A program made the translations under genes and the position numbers. This document shows, piece after piece, positions 1 through 7,527 of a stretch of DNA of 64,000 nucleotides (position 1 is the stretch's first letter; the number at the start of each line of letters is the position of its first letter). The notes below the pieces were generated by a model, which made no database searches, was not told where the DNA came from, and was given only the letters and a program-made list of their open reading frames with translations. The DNA is from Bacillota bacterium (GTDB lineage: Bacteria; Bacillota; Clostridia; Oscillospirales; Ruminococcaceae): positions 124,001-188,000 of the forward strand of contig JAEZYS010000003.1 of NCBI GenBank assembly GCA_023418925.1. Direction: 5' to 3'.

Positions 1-1319
1 GCCTTGGAGTTAGCCAGCTTTACAAGCTCTGATTGAAGCTCCTCAAGCCGCTTGTCGATGTCAGCCAGGGTGGTGTCGTTTTCATGGATTAAGACATTTT
101 CGATGTTGTTCTTAAGGATGGAAAGGAAGGAGTCCTTGTCGCAGAGGGTCTGATTAATGGCGGTTACCAGTAGCTGCTCAATGGTGCTCTCCAATACCGT
201 GCGGGCATCGCAAAACTGGCCGGTGTTTTCCAATCTGCTAATGCATCGCCAAACAACTGACTTTTTCCCTCGGTTGTTCCAATGAATCCTACGGAAAAAC
301 TCACCGCAGCCTCCACAAATAATCATATTTGAAAAGCTGTGCGTACTGCTGAAGGTCCTATTCTTCCCATTCGGGCTGGTATGGACGATGCGGCGGCGGA
401 TGAGCTCCTCCTGCACCTGCATGAAGAATTCACGCGGGATGATAGCCTCATGGCTGTTTTCTACATAATACTGAGGAACAATGCCGTGGTTCTTTACTCG
501 TTTCTTGGTGAGAAAGTCAGTGGTATATGTTTTCTGCAATAAGGCATCACCGATATACTTCTCATTTCGCAAAATCTGATTGATGTTACTGGTGTGCCAC
601 TTTTCCCTCCCAGCACCATTCAAAATGCCGTCAGCCTCAAGGCCACGGGCAATTTTCAGCATACTGGCACCTTCGAGGTATTCTCGGTATATACGTTTTA
701 CGACTTCGGCTTCTTCTGGAACAATGATAAGTTTCTTTTTTTCATTCTTGGTATAACCAAGGAACCGTGAACAGTTTATTTGGATTTCACCCTGCTGGTA
801 ACGGTATTGCAGGCCTAACTTTACATTCTGGCTTAAAGATTGGCTTTCCTGTTGGGCAAGGGACGCCATGATGGTGAGCATGATCTCACCCTTGGAATCC
901 ATGCTATCAATGTTCTCTTTCTCGAAATATACTGGTATGTTTTTATCTTTCAGCTTTCTGATGTAATTCAAGCAATCGACTGTGTTTCTCGCAAATCGGC
1001 TTATCGACTTCGTGATTACCTTGTCTATTTTACCCGCCATGCAGTCGTCAATCATGCGGTTGAATTCTTCACGTTTTTTCGTGTTGGTGCCTGAGATGCC
1101 GTCATCTGCATAGATGCCAGCTAACTCCCAATCGGGGTGGCTTTTTATGTATGCAGTATAGTGAGTAATTTGCACCTCGTAACTGGTTTCCTGTTCATCA
1201 CTATCAGTGGAAACGCGGCAGTAAGCAGCCACACGGAGTTTCGGGTTTTCTTCATCCCTCTTTGCAAACCCGGCTTGTTTCCTTGCTGGAAGTAGTGTAA
1301 CAGTCATTTTTTCATCCAT
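1..1319 (-). CDS. Large serine recombinase, 3' end outside window
   Basis: Reading frame open from ATG at 1319 to the window edge (439 codons). The N-terminal resolvase domain shows AYCRVST with the catalytic Ser at about residue 37, then the family motifs DGISGT and TKSISRFARNT. A recombinase domain follows (about 180-300) and then a zinc-ribbon (IICGGCG, later a second Cys pair), ending in a coiled-coil stretch. These enzymes integrate and excise phages or conjugative elements at short att sites through a phosphoserine-DNA link. GAGGAG lies about 10 nt upstream, and the ATG comes 2 nt after the stop of the preceding gene, so it is probably translationally coupled. Third of three abutting recombinase genes. 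Confidence 0.93.
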   Translation of the reverse strand, partial: MDEKMTVTLLPARKQAGFAKRDEENPKLRVAAYCRVSTDSDEQETSYEVQITHYTAYIKSHPDWELAGIYADDGISGTNTKKREEFNRMIDDCMAGKIDKVITKSISRFARNTVDCLNYIRKLKDKNIPVYFEKENIDSMDSKGEIMLTIMASLAQQESQSLSQNVKLGLQYRYQQGEIQINCSRFLGYTKNEKKKLIIVPEEAEVVKRIYREYLEGASMLKIARGLEADGILNGAGREKWHTSNINQILRNEKYIGDALLQKTYTTDFLTKKRVKNHGIVPQYYVENSHEAIIPREFFMQVQEELIRRRIVHTSPNGKNRTFSSTHSFSNMIICGGCGEFFRRIHWNNRGKKSVVWRCISRLENTGQFCDARTVLESTIEQLLVTAINQTLCDKDSFLSILKNNIENVLIHENDTTLADIDKRLEELQSELVKLANSK

Positions 1320-1321
1320 TT

Positions 1322-1738
1322 TCAATGCTCCTCGCTTTTTATCAGGCTGTAAGCATACTCTGCCTGCTGGAACGGGTCGTCAAACTGTTCAGTCCCCCTG
1401 ATGGTGCGGAATGTAGAGGGATAGACGACATCTTCTTTTACTTCTGGTTTACGGATTCGGCCGAGTTTTTCTGCCCGCCTGATACGTTCTACTTCGACAG
1501 CCTCAAAAGTTTCGGTGTCGATAATCGCCGGATAATACTCATCACCAAGATAGTATTTATTCCGGAGCATCCTGCCGACTCCCGCATGGAAGGATTTAAT
1601 AGCAGCTTTCTTCGCAGCCGTCGCCAACGAATCGCCGGTCAGATAGGACTGAAATAATGTTTTTATCTGATCGGCGGCTTGTTCATCAATAATGGCTTTT
1701 CCGTTTTCAATACGGTAGCCGTATGGGGTATGGCCCAT
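1322..1738 (-). CDS. Recombinase-domain protein without catalytic domain (middle of triplet)
   Basis: A 138-residue protein that aligns only with the central 'recombinase' DNA-binding part of large serine recombinases: PYGYRIENGKAIIDEQAA, then a degenerate LRNKYYLGDEYYPAII segment. There is no YCRVST catalytic region and no zinc-ribbon. Its ATG (1738) directly follows the TAG of the upstream recombinase and its stop is 2 nt before the next recombinase ATG, so all three are likely one transcript. Short middle members occur in elements that use triplets of serine recombinases; an accessory DNA-binding or directionality role is inference. It could instead be a decayed recombinase, but the clean start, stop and coupling argue for a kept gene. 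Confidence 0.8.
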   Translation of the reverse strand: MGHTPYGYRIENGKAIIDEQAADQIKTLFQSYLTGDSLATAAKKAAIKSFHAGVGRMLRNKYYLGDEYYPAIIDTETFEAVEVERIRRAEKLGRIRKPEVKEDVVYPSTFRTIRGTEQFDDPFQQAEYAYSLIKSEEH

Positions 1739-3301
1739 CTATCTCACCAGCCTTTCTTTTAGTGTAATGCCACATTTTAATTCAAACCCGATTTCCGTTC
1801 GGGAATATACAAGTATTCGCTCCACAAAGTGGATAAACAGTTCACCGTCAAAATCATTGAGCATTTCCGACTTTGTTGCGTATTGCAGGAGTTCACCCAC
1901 CTCATGCAGGTTTATATTGTCACTGTTTATGAAGCGGGATATGGATTCCTTCTGACGCTTGATGCGCTCGGCTTCCTGCAGGAGTTCATTATTCCCCTTC
2001 TTAAAAACGGCAGGCTCAAGGTAATCTTTGGTCATAAGACCAACCAGCACCTTTCGCTGTTCAGCATTTTCTTCGAGCTTTTTATCGAGGTCATGTAGCT
2101 TTGCCACGCTGTCTTCTGAGTTGATACCACGAAGGCCCATCAGCAAGGGCTTTAAAACGGTTTGGTGGCCGAAGATGAGTTTGTTCATCATGGTTACAAA
2201 CGCATATTCGAAATCAGGTTCCGGAATGTATTTCAGGGAACATTTCTCGATATCTTCTATATGATTGGTACAGCACCAGGCGATAGTGTGCCTGCCGGTG
2301 GAGTGTATGCGGCGCTTGAGCTTACCACCGCACTGACCGCAGATGATTTTACCCGAAAATGGGTAGCGGTTCTGATACTTTTTATTCTGCTTTTCCGATC
2401 CTTTTTCCTTACCGCGTTGTTCTATAATATCCTGTGCGGCTTCAAAATCCTCATGACTGATAATTGCATCATGATGATTTTTAATCAGGTATTGGTCCTT
2501 TTCACCGTAATTGTAATGACGGTTGAAGTATGCATCGGTATAGGTCTTCTGAAAAATTGCATCTCCGGTATATTTTTCATTGCCGACCATCCCGCGAATA
2601 GTCGTCGCCGTCCAGCGGCCGCCTTTCTTGGATGGCACGGCTTGGCGGTTCAATTCACTCGCAATTTTGCCTGTGCCTTTGCCAGACAGAATTGAGGAGA
2701 AGACAAAACGAACAATTTCTGCTTGTGTTTCATTCACAATTAGTTTTCCGTCAACGGTATCGTATCCATAGGGTGGATAGGAAATCTTGAAGGTTCCGTT
2801 TTGGAACCTGCGCGTTACCGACCATTTACTGTTTTCCGCAATGGAGACCGACTCGCTTTCAGCCAGTCCACTTAGGATTGACAGCATGAGTTCGCTTTCC
2901 ATTGACCCCGTGTTAATATTTTCTTTTTCAAAATAGATAAAGATGCTGAGGTCAAGTAGCTTTCTTACCAGTTCCAGACAGTCAGTTGTGTTTCGGGCAA
3001 ATCTGCTGATAGACTTCGTTACAATGAGGTCTATTTTTCTGCCTTCACAGTCGGTAATCATACGAAGCAGCTCCGGCCGTTTCTCCTTTTTTGTGCCGGT
3101 GATGCCTTCATCATAATAAAGTCCGGCAAAATCCCAATCTGAATTGGCTTTGATGTAGGATTCGTAGTGCTTTATCTGTGTGTCGAGACTGATTAGCTGA
3201 TCATCACTGTCAGTGGATACACGGCAGTAGGCTGCAACTCGCAGCTTGCGATGCTCTGTGAAAACTGACGTATTTTCAGCAATTTTCGTTACCTTTTTCA
3301 A
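1739..3301 (-). CDS. Large serine recombinase (520 aa)
   Basis: Full-length phage or element integrase of the large serine family. Residues 20-150 form the resolvase catalytic domain (AAYCRVST with nucleophilic Ser near 29, YDEGITGT, TKSISRFARNT). Residues about 165-270 are the recombinase domain (PPYGYDTVDGK, NEKYTGDAIFQKTYT). About 315-365 is a zinc-ribbon with CGQCGGKLKRR and a second Cys pair, followed by a coiled coil at 385-450. It is first of the triplet and ends with its TAG touching the ATG of the 138-aa gene. It follows an endolysin and a SHOCT-like gene, the normal order at the right end of many Clostridia prophages. Confidence 0.95.
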   Translation of the reverse strand: MKKVTKIAENTSVFTEHRKLRVAAYCRVSTDSDDQLISLDTQIKHYESYIKANSDWDFAGLYYDEGITGTKKEKRPELLRMITDCEGRKIDLIVTKSISRFARNTTDCLELVRKLLDLSIFIYFEKENINTGSMESELMLSILSGLAESESVSIAENSKWSVTRRFQNGTFKISYPPYGYDTVDGKLIVNETQAEIVRFVFSSILSGKGTGKIASELNRQAVPSKKGGRWTATTIRGMVGNEKYTGDAIFQKTYTDAYFNRHYNYGEKDQYLIKNHHDAIISHEDFEAAQDIIEQRGKEKGSEKQNKKYQNRYPFSGKIICGQCGGKLKRRIHSTGRHTIAWCCTNHIEDIEKCSLKYIPEPDFEYAFVTMMNKLIFGHQTVLKPLLMGLRGINSEDSVAKLHDLDKKLEENAEQRKVLVGLMTKDYLEPAVFKKGNNELLQEAERIKRQKESISRFINSDNINLHEVGELLQYATKSEMLNDFDGELFIHFVERILVYSRTEIGFELKCGITLKERLVR

Positions 3302-3342
3302 CTTCTCACCTCCTTGTCAGTGTGACATATTACCTCTAAAAC

Positions 3343-3573
3343 TCAGTAATAGCAACGATTTAAGGGCATAATCTGTGCCAACGCCGGTGAGAAAGATTTG
3401 CGGTTTAATGCGGTTATCTTGTTGAATTCCGACAAGGAAATAAGTCCATCTTTGAGCATTGAATCAAGTATTCGCTGAGCTCTTACATAATCAACTTCGT
3501 GCTGCAATTGCTCCTGCAGAACAGGCTTCTTTTCATGATTTATTTCTGGTATTGCGCCAGTAATATTTGCCAT
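3343..3573 (-). CDS. SHOCT-like small protein
   Basis: 76 residues from ATG 3573, chosen because GGAGGA sits 8 nt upstream; a longer frame from 3609 has no such site. The C-terminal part (QRILDSMLKDGLISLSEFNK) resembles the SHOCT helical motif, a short oligomerisation or tether element often found near phage and element genes. Small proteins of this type commonly sit just upstream of serine recombinase triplets. Its exact job is unknown; a recombination accessory role is inferred only from position. It is separated from the recombinase by 41 nt and probably shares its transcript. Confidence 0.75.
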   Translation of the reverse strand: MANITGAIPEINHEKKPVLQEQLQHEVDYVRAQRILDSMLKDGLISLSEFNKITALNRKSFSPALAQIMPLNRCYY

Positions 3574-3649
3574 GTGTTTTTCCTCCAGTCTGAGAACCTT
3601 GGTCCTCACAACTCACTGGAAGATTTCAGGCCGTTTGGACGAAAAACAA

Positions 3650-3690
3650 GCAAAAAGATAATGCCCGCCGAAGAAAAATCCTCGACGGGC
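3650..3690 (-). terminator. Rho-independent terminator after endolysin
   Basis: GCCCGCCGA (3663-3671) pairs with TCGACGGGC (3682-3690) with one mismatch. In the minus direction the hairpin is followed by a T-rich run from the A-tract at 3651-3655. It lies just past the endolysin stop at 3706. Confidence 0.6.
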
Positions 3691-3705
3691 GTAAAGAGTG
3701 GAGCG

Positions 3706-4422
3706 TTATTCGCTATATTTAATGAAGGCATCGGTGAAACCGGCTGCCTTGATCTTGCCGAGCATGGCATCGGCGTTTGCTTTGACAGAGTATGCACCGA
3801 CTTGAACACGATAGTATTTCTTTGGTGCTGGAGGCTCAACAGGAATGTCAGGGATAAGACCGGACTTTACATCAGCGCGGAAAGTATCCATTGACTTTCC
3901 ATGCTTAGGAAACCAGTGCATCACATCAGAATGATTACTGGCAATTCCCAACATACGACCCTCACTATGGCAGATGATGCTCTTTTCGGTTAATCCATAG
4001 AGTTTGCAAAGATATACACAAAGTTCAACGGCCTCCCGGTACACCTTGTTGAAATAGGTGCTGTCCGAAAGACCATCCTCGCAGATTTCAAAACTGATAT
4101 GAGTATCGTTGACCGAGCCTTTCGATCCAGAACCGCCATGCCATCCCCTGTGATTCCACGGCAAGGTTTGATAAGTAGCGATTGTTCCATCAGCCAGCTT
4201 GCCGATGAAGGCATGAACGCAGACCTGACGGCCGCCGGGCTTATCTTGATTCCAGTGGTTATTGTATTGGTTCTTTCCGAGCAAACCGTCATCCGGACCG
4301 ACATATCGTTTCAGATTCGGGTTGTTTGCTCCCGTGGAGTGAACCATGATACCTTTGGGAACAATTGTTCTGTCTGCTTTGTAACAGGCGTTGTTTGTAA
4401 GTATTAACTTGCGTAAATTCAT
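3706..4422 (-). CDS. Phage endolysin: N-acetylmuramoyl-L-alanine amidase with SPOR-like tail
   Basis: Peptidoglycan amidase of the PGRP/amidase-2 fold that cuts the MurNAc-L-Ala bond to lyse the host. The 238-residue start at ATG 4422 has GAGGTGA at good spacing; a GTG 9 nt upstream overlaps that site. Residues about 18-175 are catalytic: IMVHSTGAN gives the first zinc His, WNHRGWHGG and ISFEICEDG the core, and IICHSEGRMLGIASNHSDVMHWF the distal zinc/catalytic His and Asp. The last ~40 residues (YYRVQVGAYSVKANADAM) look like a SPOR or sporulation-related cell-wall-binding repeat. The tail protein gene lies upstream and the recombinases downstream, so this is the lysis module of the prophage. 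No holin gene is obvious. Confidence 0.92.
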   Translation of the reverse strand: MNLRKLILTNNACYKADRTIVPKGIMVHSTGANNPNLKRYVGPDDGLLGKNQYNNHWNQDKPGGRQVCVHAFIGKLADGTIATYQTLPWNHRGWHGGSGSKGSVNDTHISFEICEDGLSDSTYFNKVYREAVELCVYLCKLYGLTEKSIICHSEGRMLGIASNHSDVMHWFPKHGKSMDTFRADVKSGLIPDIPVEPPAPKKYYRVQVGAYSVKANADAMLGKIKAAGFTDAFIKYSE

Positions 4423-4438
4423 AAAAATCACCTCATAA

Positions 4439-5938
4439 TTAAAGCGTTGTTTCTGTCGTAAGAGCGGTTGGATATAGATGATAGGTAAATTTCAAATCGC
4501 AATAAGCTGTTGCCGATGTTCCATCGCTTCCCATACAGACATACAGTCCATATCCAGCGGGAATTCTGGCTTGCCGCATTTGGATGTGAATGTGAAGAGA
4601 TTCAGCAGAGGTATTTGACCCTACGGGTGTGCTCCGTGAAATTCTTGTGAAAGTCTCCTCGTCATTGGAAATATAGAAGTCCAGTTCTTTCTCGCTTGTA
4701 TCCGATTGACGGCAGAGGGTTATCAGATGGCAGTCATAAGTCGCGGGATAAAGCAATCCACCCTGTCCGCCTATAACCACACTGCCAATAGGAAGAACTG
4801 TTTGTAATGGCCCTCGAACACTGTTGACGCCACCAGAACCCGAGACATTGCCCGACAAGGTATATCTCAGATAGCTTGTTCTATTAAATTGGTTAACAGA
4901 GGCCGTCGCGGTGGATGTGAGAGTTATTGCGGATGTCACATTTTCTGACCTTTCTAATATGAACAGGCTCTCTCCCGGGGTGACGGTGACATCTCCGATT
5001 GAAAACCGTTGACTCGTCCAATATGCTGTGCAATCTGGGTTCGGATCTGTACCTACTCCGTAGGCAATGTTTGTTTCGTCCTCGACGCCTCTTATGGCTT
5101 TATCAAGCATCCTGACTGCATTACGAAGGGTGTCTTGGATTAACACCTGCACATTGTTTGCAGCAGGGCTACCCAAAGCCGTAACGAATGTGTAGGTTAC
5201 TGTACCGATTACCACGTTATTGCCATTCGCTATGCCGTTAAATGTGATGGACGCTCTCCGGCTTATCATATCCGGTGCAGATGCGGTTTCTATTGGATGC
5301 AAGTGATTGAGGAGAATTCCAGTCCGCATATACAGCGTATCACGCATATTCTCAATTAAGTCGTACGTGGTGCCCAGCAAGTTGGAGGTATCATTTACCT
5401 GACTATTTGTTGTGCTTAACAGTTCGTAGTTATCTCCGAGCAACCCATGGGTATCGTTTAGTTGGTTGTGCGTGGTATTCAGCAGTGTGTAATTGTCATT
5501 TAACAGGTTATAAGTGAGATTTAGCATATTATTTATCTCATCGATATCCAGTTCAGCCAAGGCAGAAAGCACCTGGTTAAGCCACTCCTGAGCAGGAGGT
5601 TCCGGCGGCGTGACAATGCCATCCACAAGAGCCTCTTCAACAATGGTAAGAACCTTTACGCTTTTTCCAACCACATCACCAAACACGACTCTGATTTCCA
5701 GCTGCCCCACGCCGACGATTTCGGTATCCGTCGCACTGGGTGACCATGTCAGCACGGTGTCGGCATAATTTGTGACCACTGGATAGGCAGTACCATCGGG
5801 TCTTTTGTAGATTGCCTGCAAAGAGGCACTTGGGTACTCGTCCCCTAATAAACTGGAAACATCAAACTCGATATTGCGGAAGTGATGCTCACCGCGCCGA
5901 CCGATCTGTACGGTTGATGCTTTCGTTAAGTCAATCAT
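4439..5938 (-). CDS. Phage baseplate/tail-tip protein (BppU-like N-terminus)
   Basis: 499-residue late phage structural protein. The first ~110 residues (MIDLTKASTVQIGRRGEHHF onward) look like the N-terminal domain of baseplate upper proteins that anchor receptor-binding modules. A central stretch (about 120-215) is an unusual heptad-like run of LLNDNYTLLNTTHNQLNDTH variants, expected to form a trimeric coiled-coil stalk. The C-terminal ~280 residues are a beta-rich, Ser/Thr/Gly-rich head, probably the cell-surface binding part. It abuts the endolysin gene (16 nt). The family assignment is from pattern recognition; the receptor is unknown. Confidence 0.7.
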   Translation of the reverse strand: MIDLTKASTVQIGRRGEHHFRNIEFDVSSLLGDEYPSASLQAIYKRPDGTAYPVVTNYADTVLTWSPSATDTEIVGVGQLEIRVVFGDVVGKSVKVLTIVEEALVDGIVTPPEPPAQEWLNQVLSALAELDIDEINNMLNLTYNLLNDNYTLLNTTHNQLNDTHGLLGDNYELLSTTNSQVNDTSNLLGTTYDLIENMRDTLYMRTGILLNHLHPIETASAPDMISRRASITFNGIANGNNVVIGTVTYTFVTALGSPAANNVQVLIQDTLRNAVRMLDKAIRGVEDETNIAYGVGTDPNPDCTAYWTSQRFSIGDVTVTPGESLFILERSENVTSAITLTSTATASVNQFNRTSYLRYTLSGNVSGSGGVNSVRGPLQTVLPIGSVVIGGQGGLLYPATYDCHLITLCRQSDTSEKELDFYISNDEETFTRISRSTPVGSNTSAESLHIHIQMRQARIPAGYGLYVCMGSDGTSATAYCDLKFTYHLYPTALTTETTL

Positions 5939-6017
5939 TTTCCGTCACCATCTTCCCGCCCATGTAGCTGCTTTAGAACCTCCTTGAGTTTTTCAGGTAT
6001 GGGCAGCCCGATATGGC

Positions 6018-6275
6018 TTGCATTTTCCAAAATTGAAATGGTTATACCGAGTGAAATTCGGTGTGCCTGCCACAAACCTTGCAACCAAAGGTGACAGCAT
6101 TACCTTTTCCACTCCGACTATTGAGGGTACTGTTCTTCGCAGAAACAAACCTGACACAAGCGGTAAGCATCCATGGAAAGCAGAAGTCACTGAGGGCGAT
6201 ACTGGTGTTACACCATCTGTTATCAGCAGTTGGTATACGGCAGTTTATGAGCCTGCATTTGCAGAGGAGGGTTAA
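6018..6275 (+). pseudogene. Phage major tail protein, 3' fragment
   Basis: The frame ending at 6275 encodes VKFGVPATNLATKGDSITF ... GKHPWKAEVTEGDTGVT ... WYTAVYEPAFAEEG, the C-terminal half of phi13/TP901-type major tail tube proteins (normally near 190-200 aa). No credible start or ribosome-binding site precedes it, and strand and base composition switch abruptly at about 5.94-6.02 kb, so the 5' half has been lost at a recombination junction with the minus-strand prophage. Its stop is 3 nt before the tail-assembly chaperone gene, the normal phage order, which shows that the two came from the same phage. Confidence 0.72.
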
Positions 6276-6278
6276 ACG

Positions 6279-6850
6279 ATGGAAAACGAACGCAGTGCAA
6301 CTATTTTAATTGGTGGAGATGAATTTACACTTCTTCTCACCACAAGAGCAACAAAAGAAATTGCCGCAAGATATGGTGGTCTTGAAAACTTAGGCGATAA
6401 GCTAATGAAATCTGAAAATGTCGAAATGGCACTTTCTGAAATCGTATGGTTGATTACCATTTTGGCAAACCAAAGCATTCTTATTCACAATATTAAGAAC
6501 AAGGACAATAAAATGGACTTACTCACAGAGGACGAGGTGGAAATCCTCACCACTCCTGCCGATTTAGCGGAATACAAAGAAGCAATTATGACAGCACTCT
6601 ATAAAGGTGCAAAACGAAATATAGAGAGTGAGCAAGATCCAAAAAACGTGGTGGTCGAGTAACAGACGAAGAACTGTTTACTCGACTTTTCTATTACGGC
6701 ATCAGCGTACTTCATCTGTCACAGGATGAGTTTTGGCTGATGCCGTTTGGTTTGCTCCTTGATTTATGGGAGTGCCATAAGCAGTATAACGGACTGGCTC
6801 GTCCAAAACGTGAGCATTTTATTGATGACATTATTCCAGACGGAATTTAA
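6279..6850 (+). CDS. Phage tail-assembly chaperone, with -1 frameshifted long form
   Basis: The zero-frame product (6279-6662, 127 aa: MENERSATILIGGDEFTLLL...) follows the tail tube gene, as lambda gpG-type chaperones do. An overlapping -1 frame (6647-6850, 67 codons) continues GGRVTDEELFTRLFYYGISV ... HFIDDIIPDGI and has no start or ribosome-binding site of its own. A slip at the heptamer A AAA AAC (6641-6647) would join them into a protein of about 190 residues, the equivalent of gpGT, which coats and measures the tape-measure protein during tail assembly. The tape-measure gene that should follow is missing; sequence switches to unrelated DNA after 6850. Intact but orphaned remnant. Confidence 0.85.
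6641..6686 (+). other. Programmed -1 ribosomal frameshift signal
   Basis: Slippery heptamer AAAAAAC at 6641-6647 is in the correct phase (A AAA AAC) of the chaperone gene. A 6-nt spacer precedes a perfect 9-bp stem, GTCGAGTAA (6654-6662) with TTACTCGAC (6678-6686), loop of 15 nt. The zero-frame stop TAA (6660-6662) lies inside the stem. Confidence 0.85.
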
Positions 6851-6857
6851 CAGGGCT

Positions 6858-6930
6858 CCCACAAAGTCAAAGACTTTGTGGGAAGAGGACGAGCAACGAA
6901 ATGAGCGAGATTTTCGTGCTTGTACGAAAA
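6858..6930 (+). repeat. Double-hairpin palindromic element
   Basis: CCCACAAAGT (6858-6867) pairs perfectly with ACTTTGTGGG (6873-6882) around a 5-nt loop. A second hairpin, TTTTCGTGC (6911-6919) with GTACGAAAA (6922-6930), follows after a purine-rich linker. It sits exactly at the junction between the phage chaperone gene and the recombinase fragment. It looks like a small dispersed palindromic repeat, but no second copy occurs in this window. Confidence 0.4.
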
Positions 6931-7164
6931 CGAGGGATATACGCTTTGCAAAGAGAAAAGGAAGAAGCAATAGCGAATAATGTGAATTATAACGCAGGCA
7001 AAGAACGTATAGAAGAGATGATTGAATACTTGAAATCGCAGCCGAAACGTGTCACCGCCTACGATGAGCAGTTGGTTCGTAAGCTGATTGAAAAAATCAT
7101 AATATTTGATGACCATTTGGACTTCCTGTTCAAATCGGGGATAAAGATCGAGATTAAAGGGTAA
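6901..7164 (+). pseudogene. C-terminal fragment of a large serine recombinase
   Basis: The frame ends RIEEMIEYLKSQPKRVTAYD, then EQLVRKLIEKII and FKSGIKIEIKG, which matches the extreme C-terminal coiled-coil and beta hairpin of large serine recombinases. Catalytic, recombinase and zinc-ribbon domains are all missing, and the 5' part (about 6901-6960) is continuous with the palindromic element. The ATG at 6901 has no good ribosome-binding site. It is a scar of an earlier integrase gene. A short standalone protein is unlikely. Confidence 0.6.
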
Positions 7165-7178
7165 AAATTATTTTTTCG

Positions 7179-7205
7179 GCACTCTGCTACGGCAGGGTGC
7201 TTTTT
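7179..7205 (+). terminator. Rho-independent terminator
   Basis: GCACTCTGC (7179-7187), loop TACG, GCAGGGTGC (7192-7200), then TTTTT. One G-U pair. It ends the recombinase remnant. Confidence 0.8.
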
Positions 7206-7221
7206 CGTGGTTGTCGGGGCA

Positions 7222-7275
7222 TTGATTTTTGAGGAAAAGTATGGTATAATAAATCATCTAATTTGTGTTACAAAT
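7222..7275 (+). promoter_or_regulatory. Promoter and palindromic operator of the XRE gene
   Basis: TTGATT (7222-7227), 17 nt, TATAAT (7245-7250) give a sigma-A promoter. The palindrome ATTTGT-GTT-ACAAAT (7261-7275) lies about +5 to +19 from the expected start of transcription, where a bound repressor would block initiation. The likely ligand is the XRE protein encoded next. Confidence 0.6.
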
Positions 7276-7304
7276 AATCGAGCGTTACGAACGGGAGTGC
7301 AAGC

Positions 7305-7526
7305 ATGATTAAAAACAATATTGAAGTAGACGTAAAGGTTAAATGTATAGAGCATGAGATAACTCAAGCACAACTTGCAGAAGAAATTGGAACAACAAGC
7401 CAGTATGTAAATCGCATCATCAAAAAGCGGGACGGTGTGGTGAACAAGACATTTGTGCAGATGCTTGAGGCTTTGGGGTATGATATTGAACTGACATATG
7501 TGAAGAGAAATAAAGGTGGTGAATGA
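7305..7526 (+). CDS. XRE-family helix-turn-helix regulator
   Basis: 73-residue, single-domain DNA-binding protein. Residues about 18-50 (HEITQAQLAEEIGTTSQYVN RIIKKRDG, read in two parts) are a canonical lambda-Cro/XRE helix-turn-helix, followed by a short helix (TFVQMLEALGYDIELTYV) seen in small toxin-antitoxin or phage-type repressors. GGGAG lies 8 nt before the ATG. Its stop overlaps the ribosome-binding region of the GIY-YIG gene, so the two are coupled. Probably autoregulatory through the palindrome at 7261-7275 (inference). Confidence 0.85.
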   Translation: MIKNNIEVDVKVKCIEHEITQAQLAEEIGTTSQYVNRIIKKRDGVVNKTFVQMLEALGYDIELTYVKRNKGGE

Positions 7527-7527
7527 T

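Noticed and set aside
2162..2695. 177-codon plus-strand frame and several others between 1 and 3300
   Set aside because: They lie antisense to the serine recombinase genes, have no ribosome-binding sites and no recognisable protein features.
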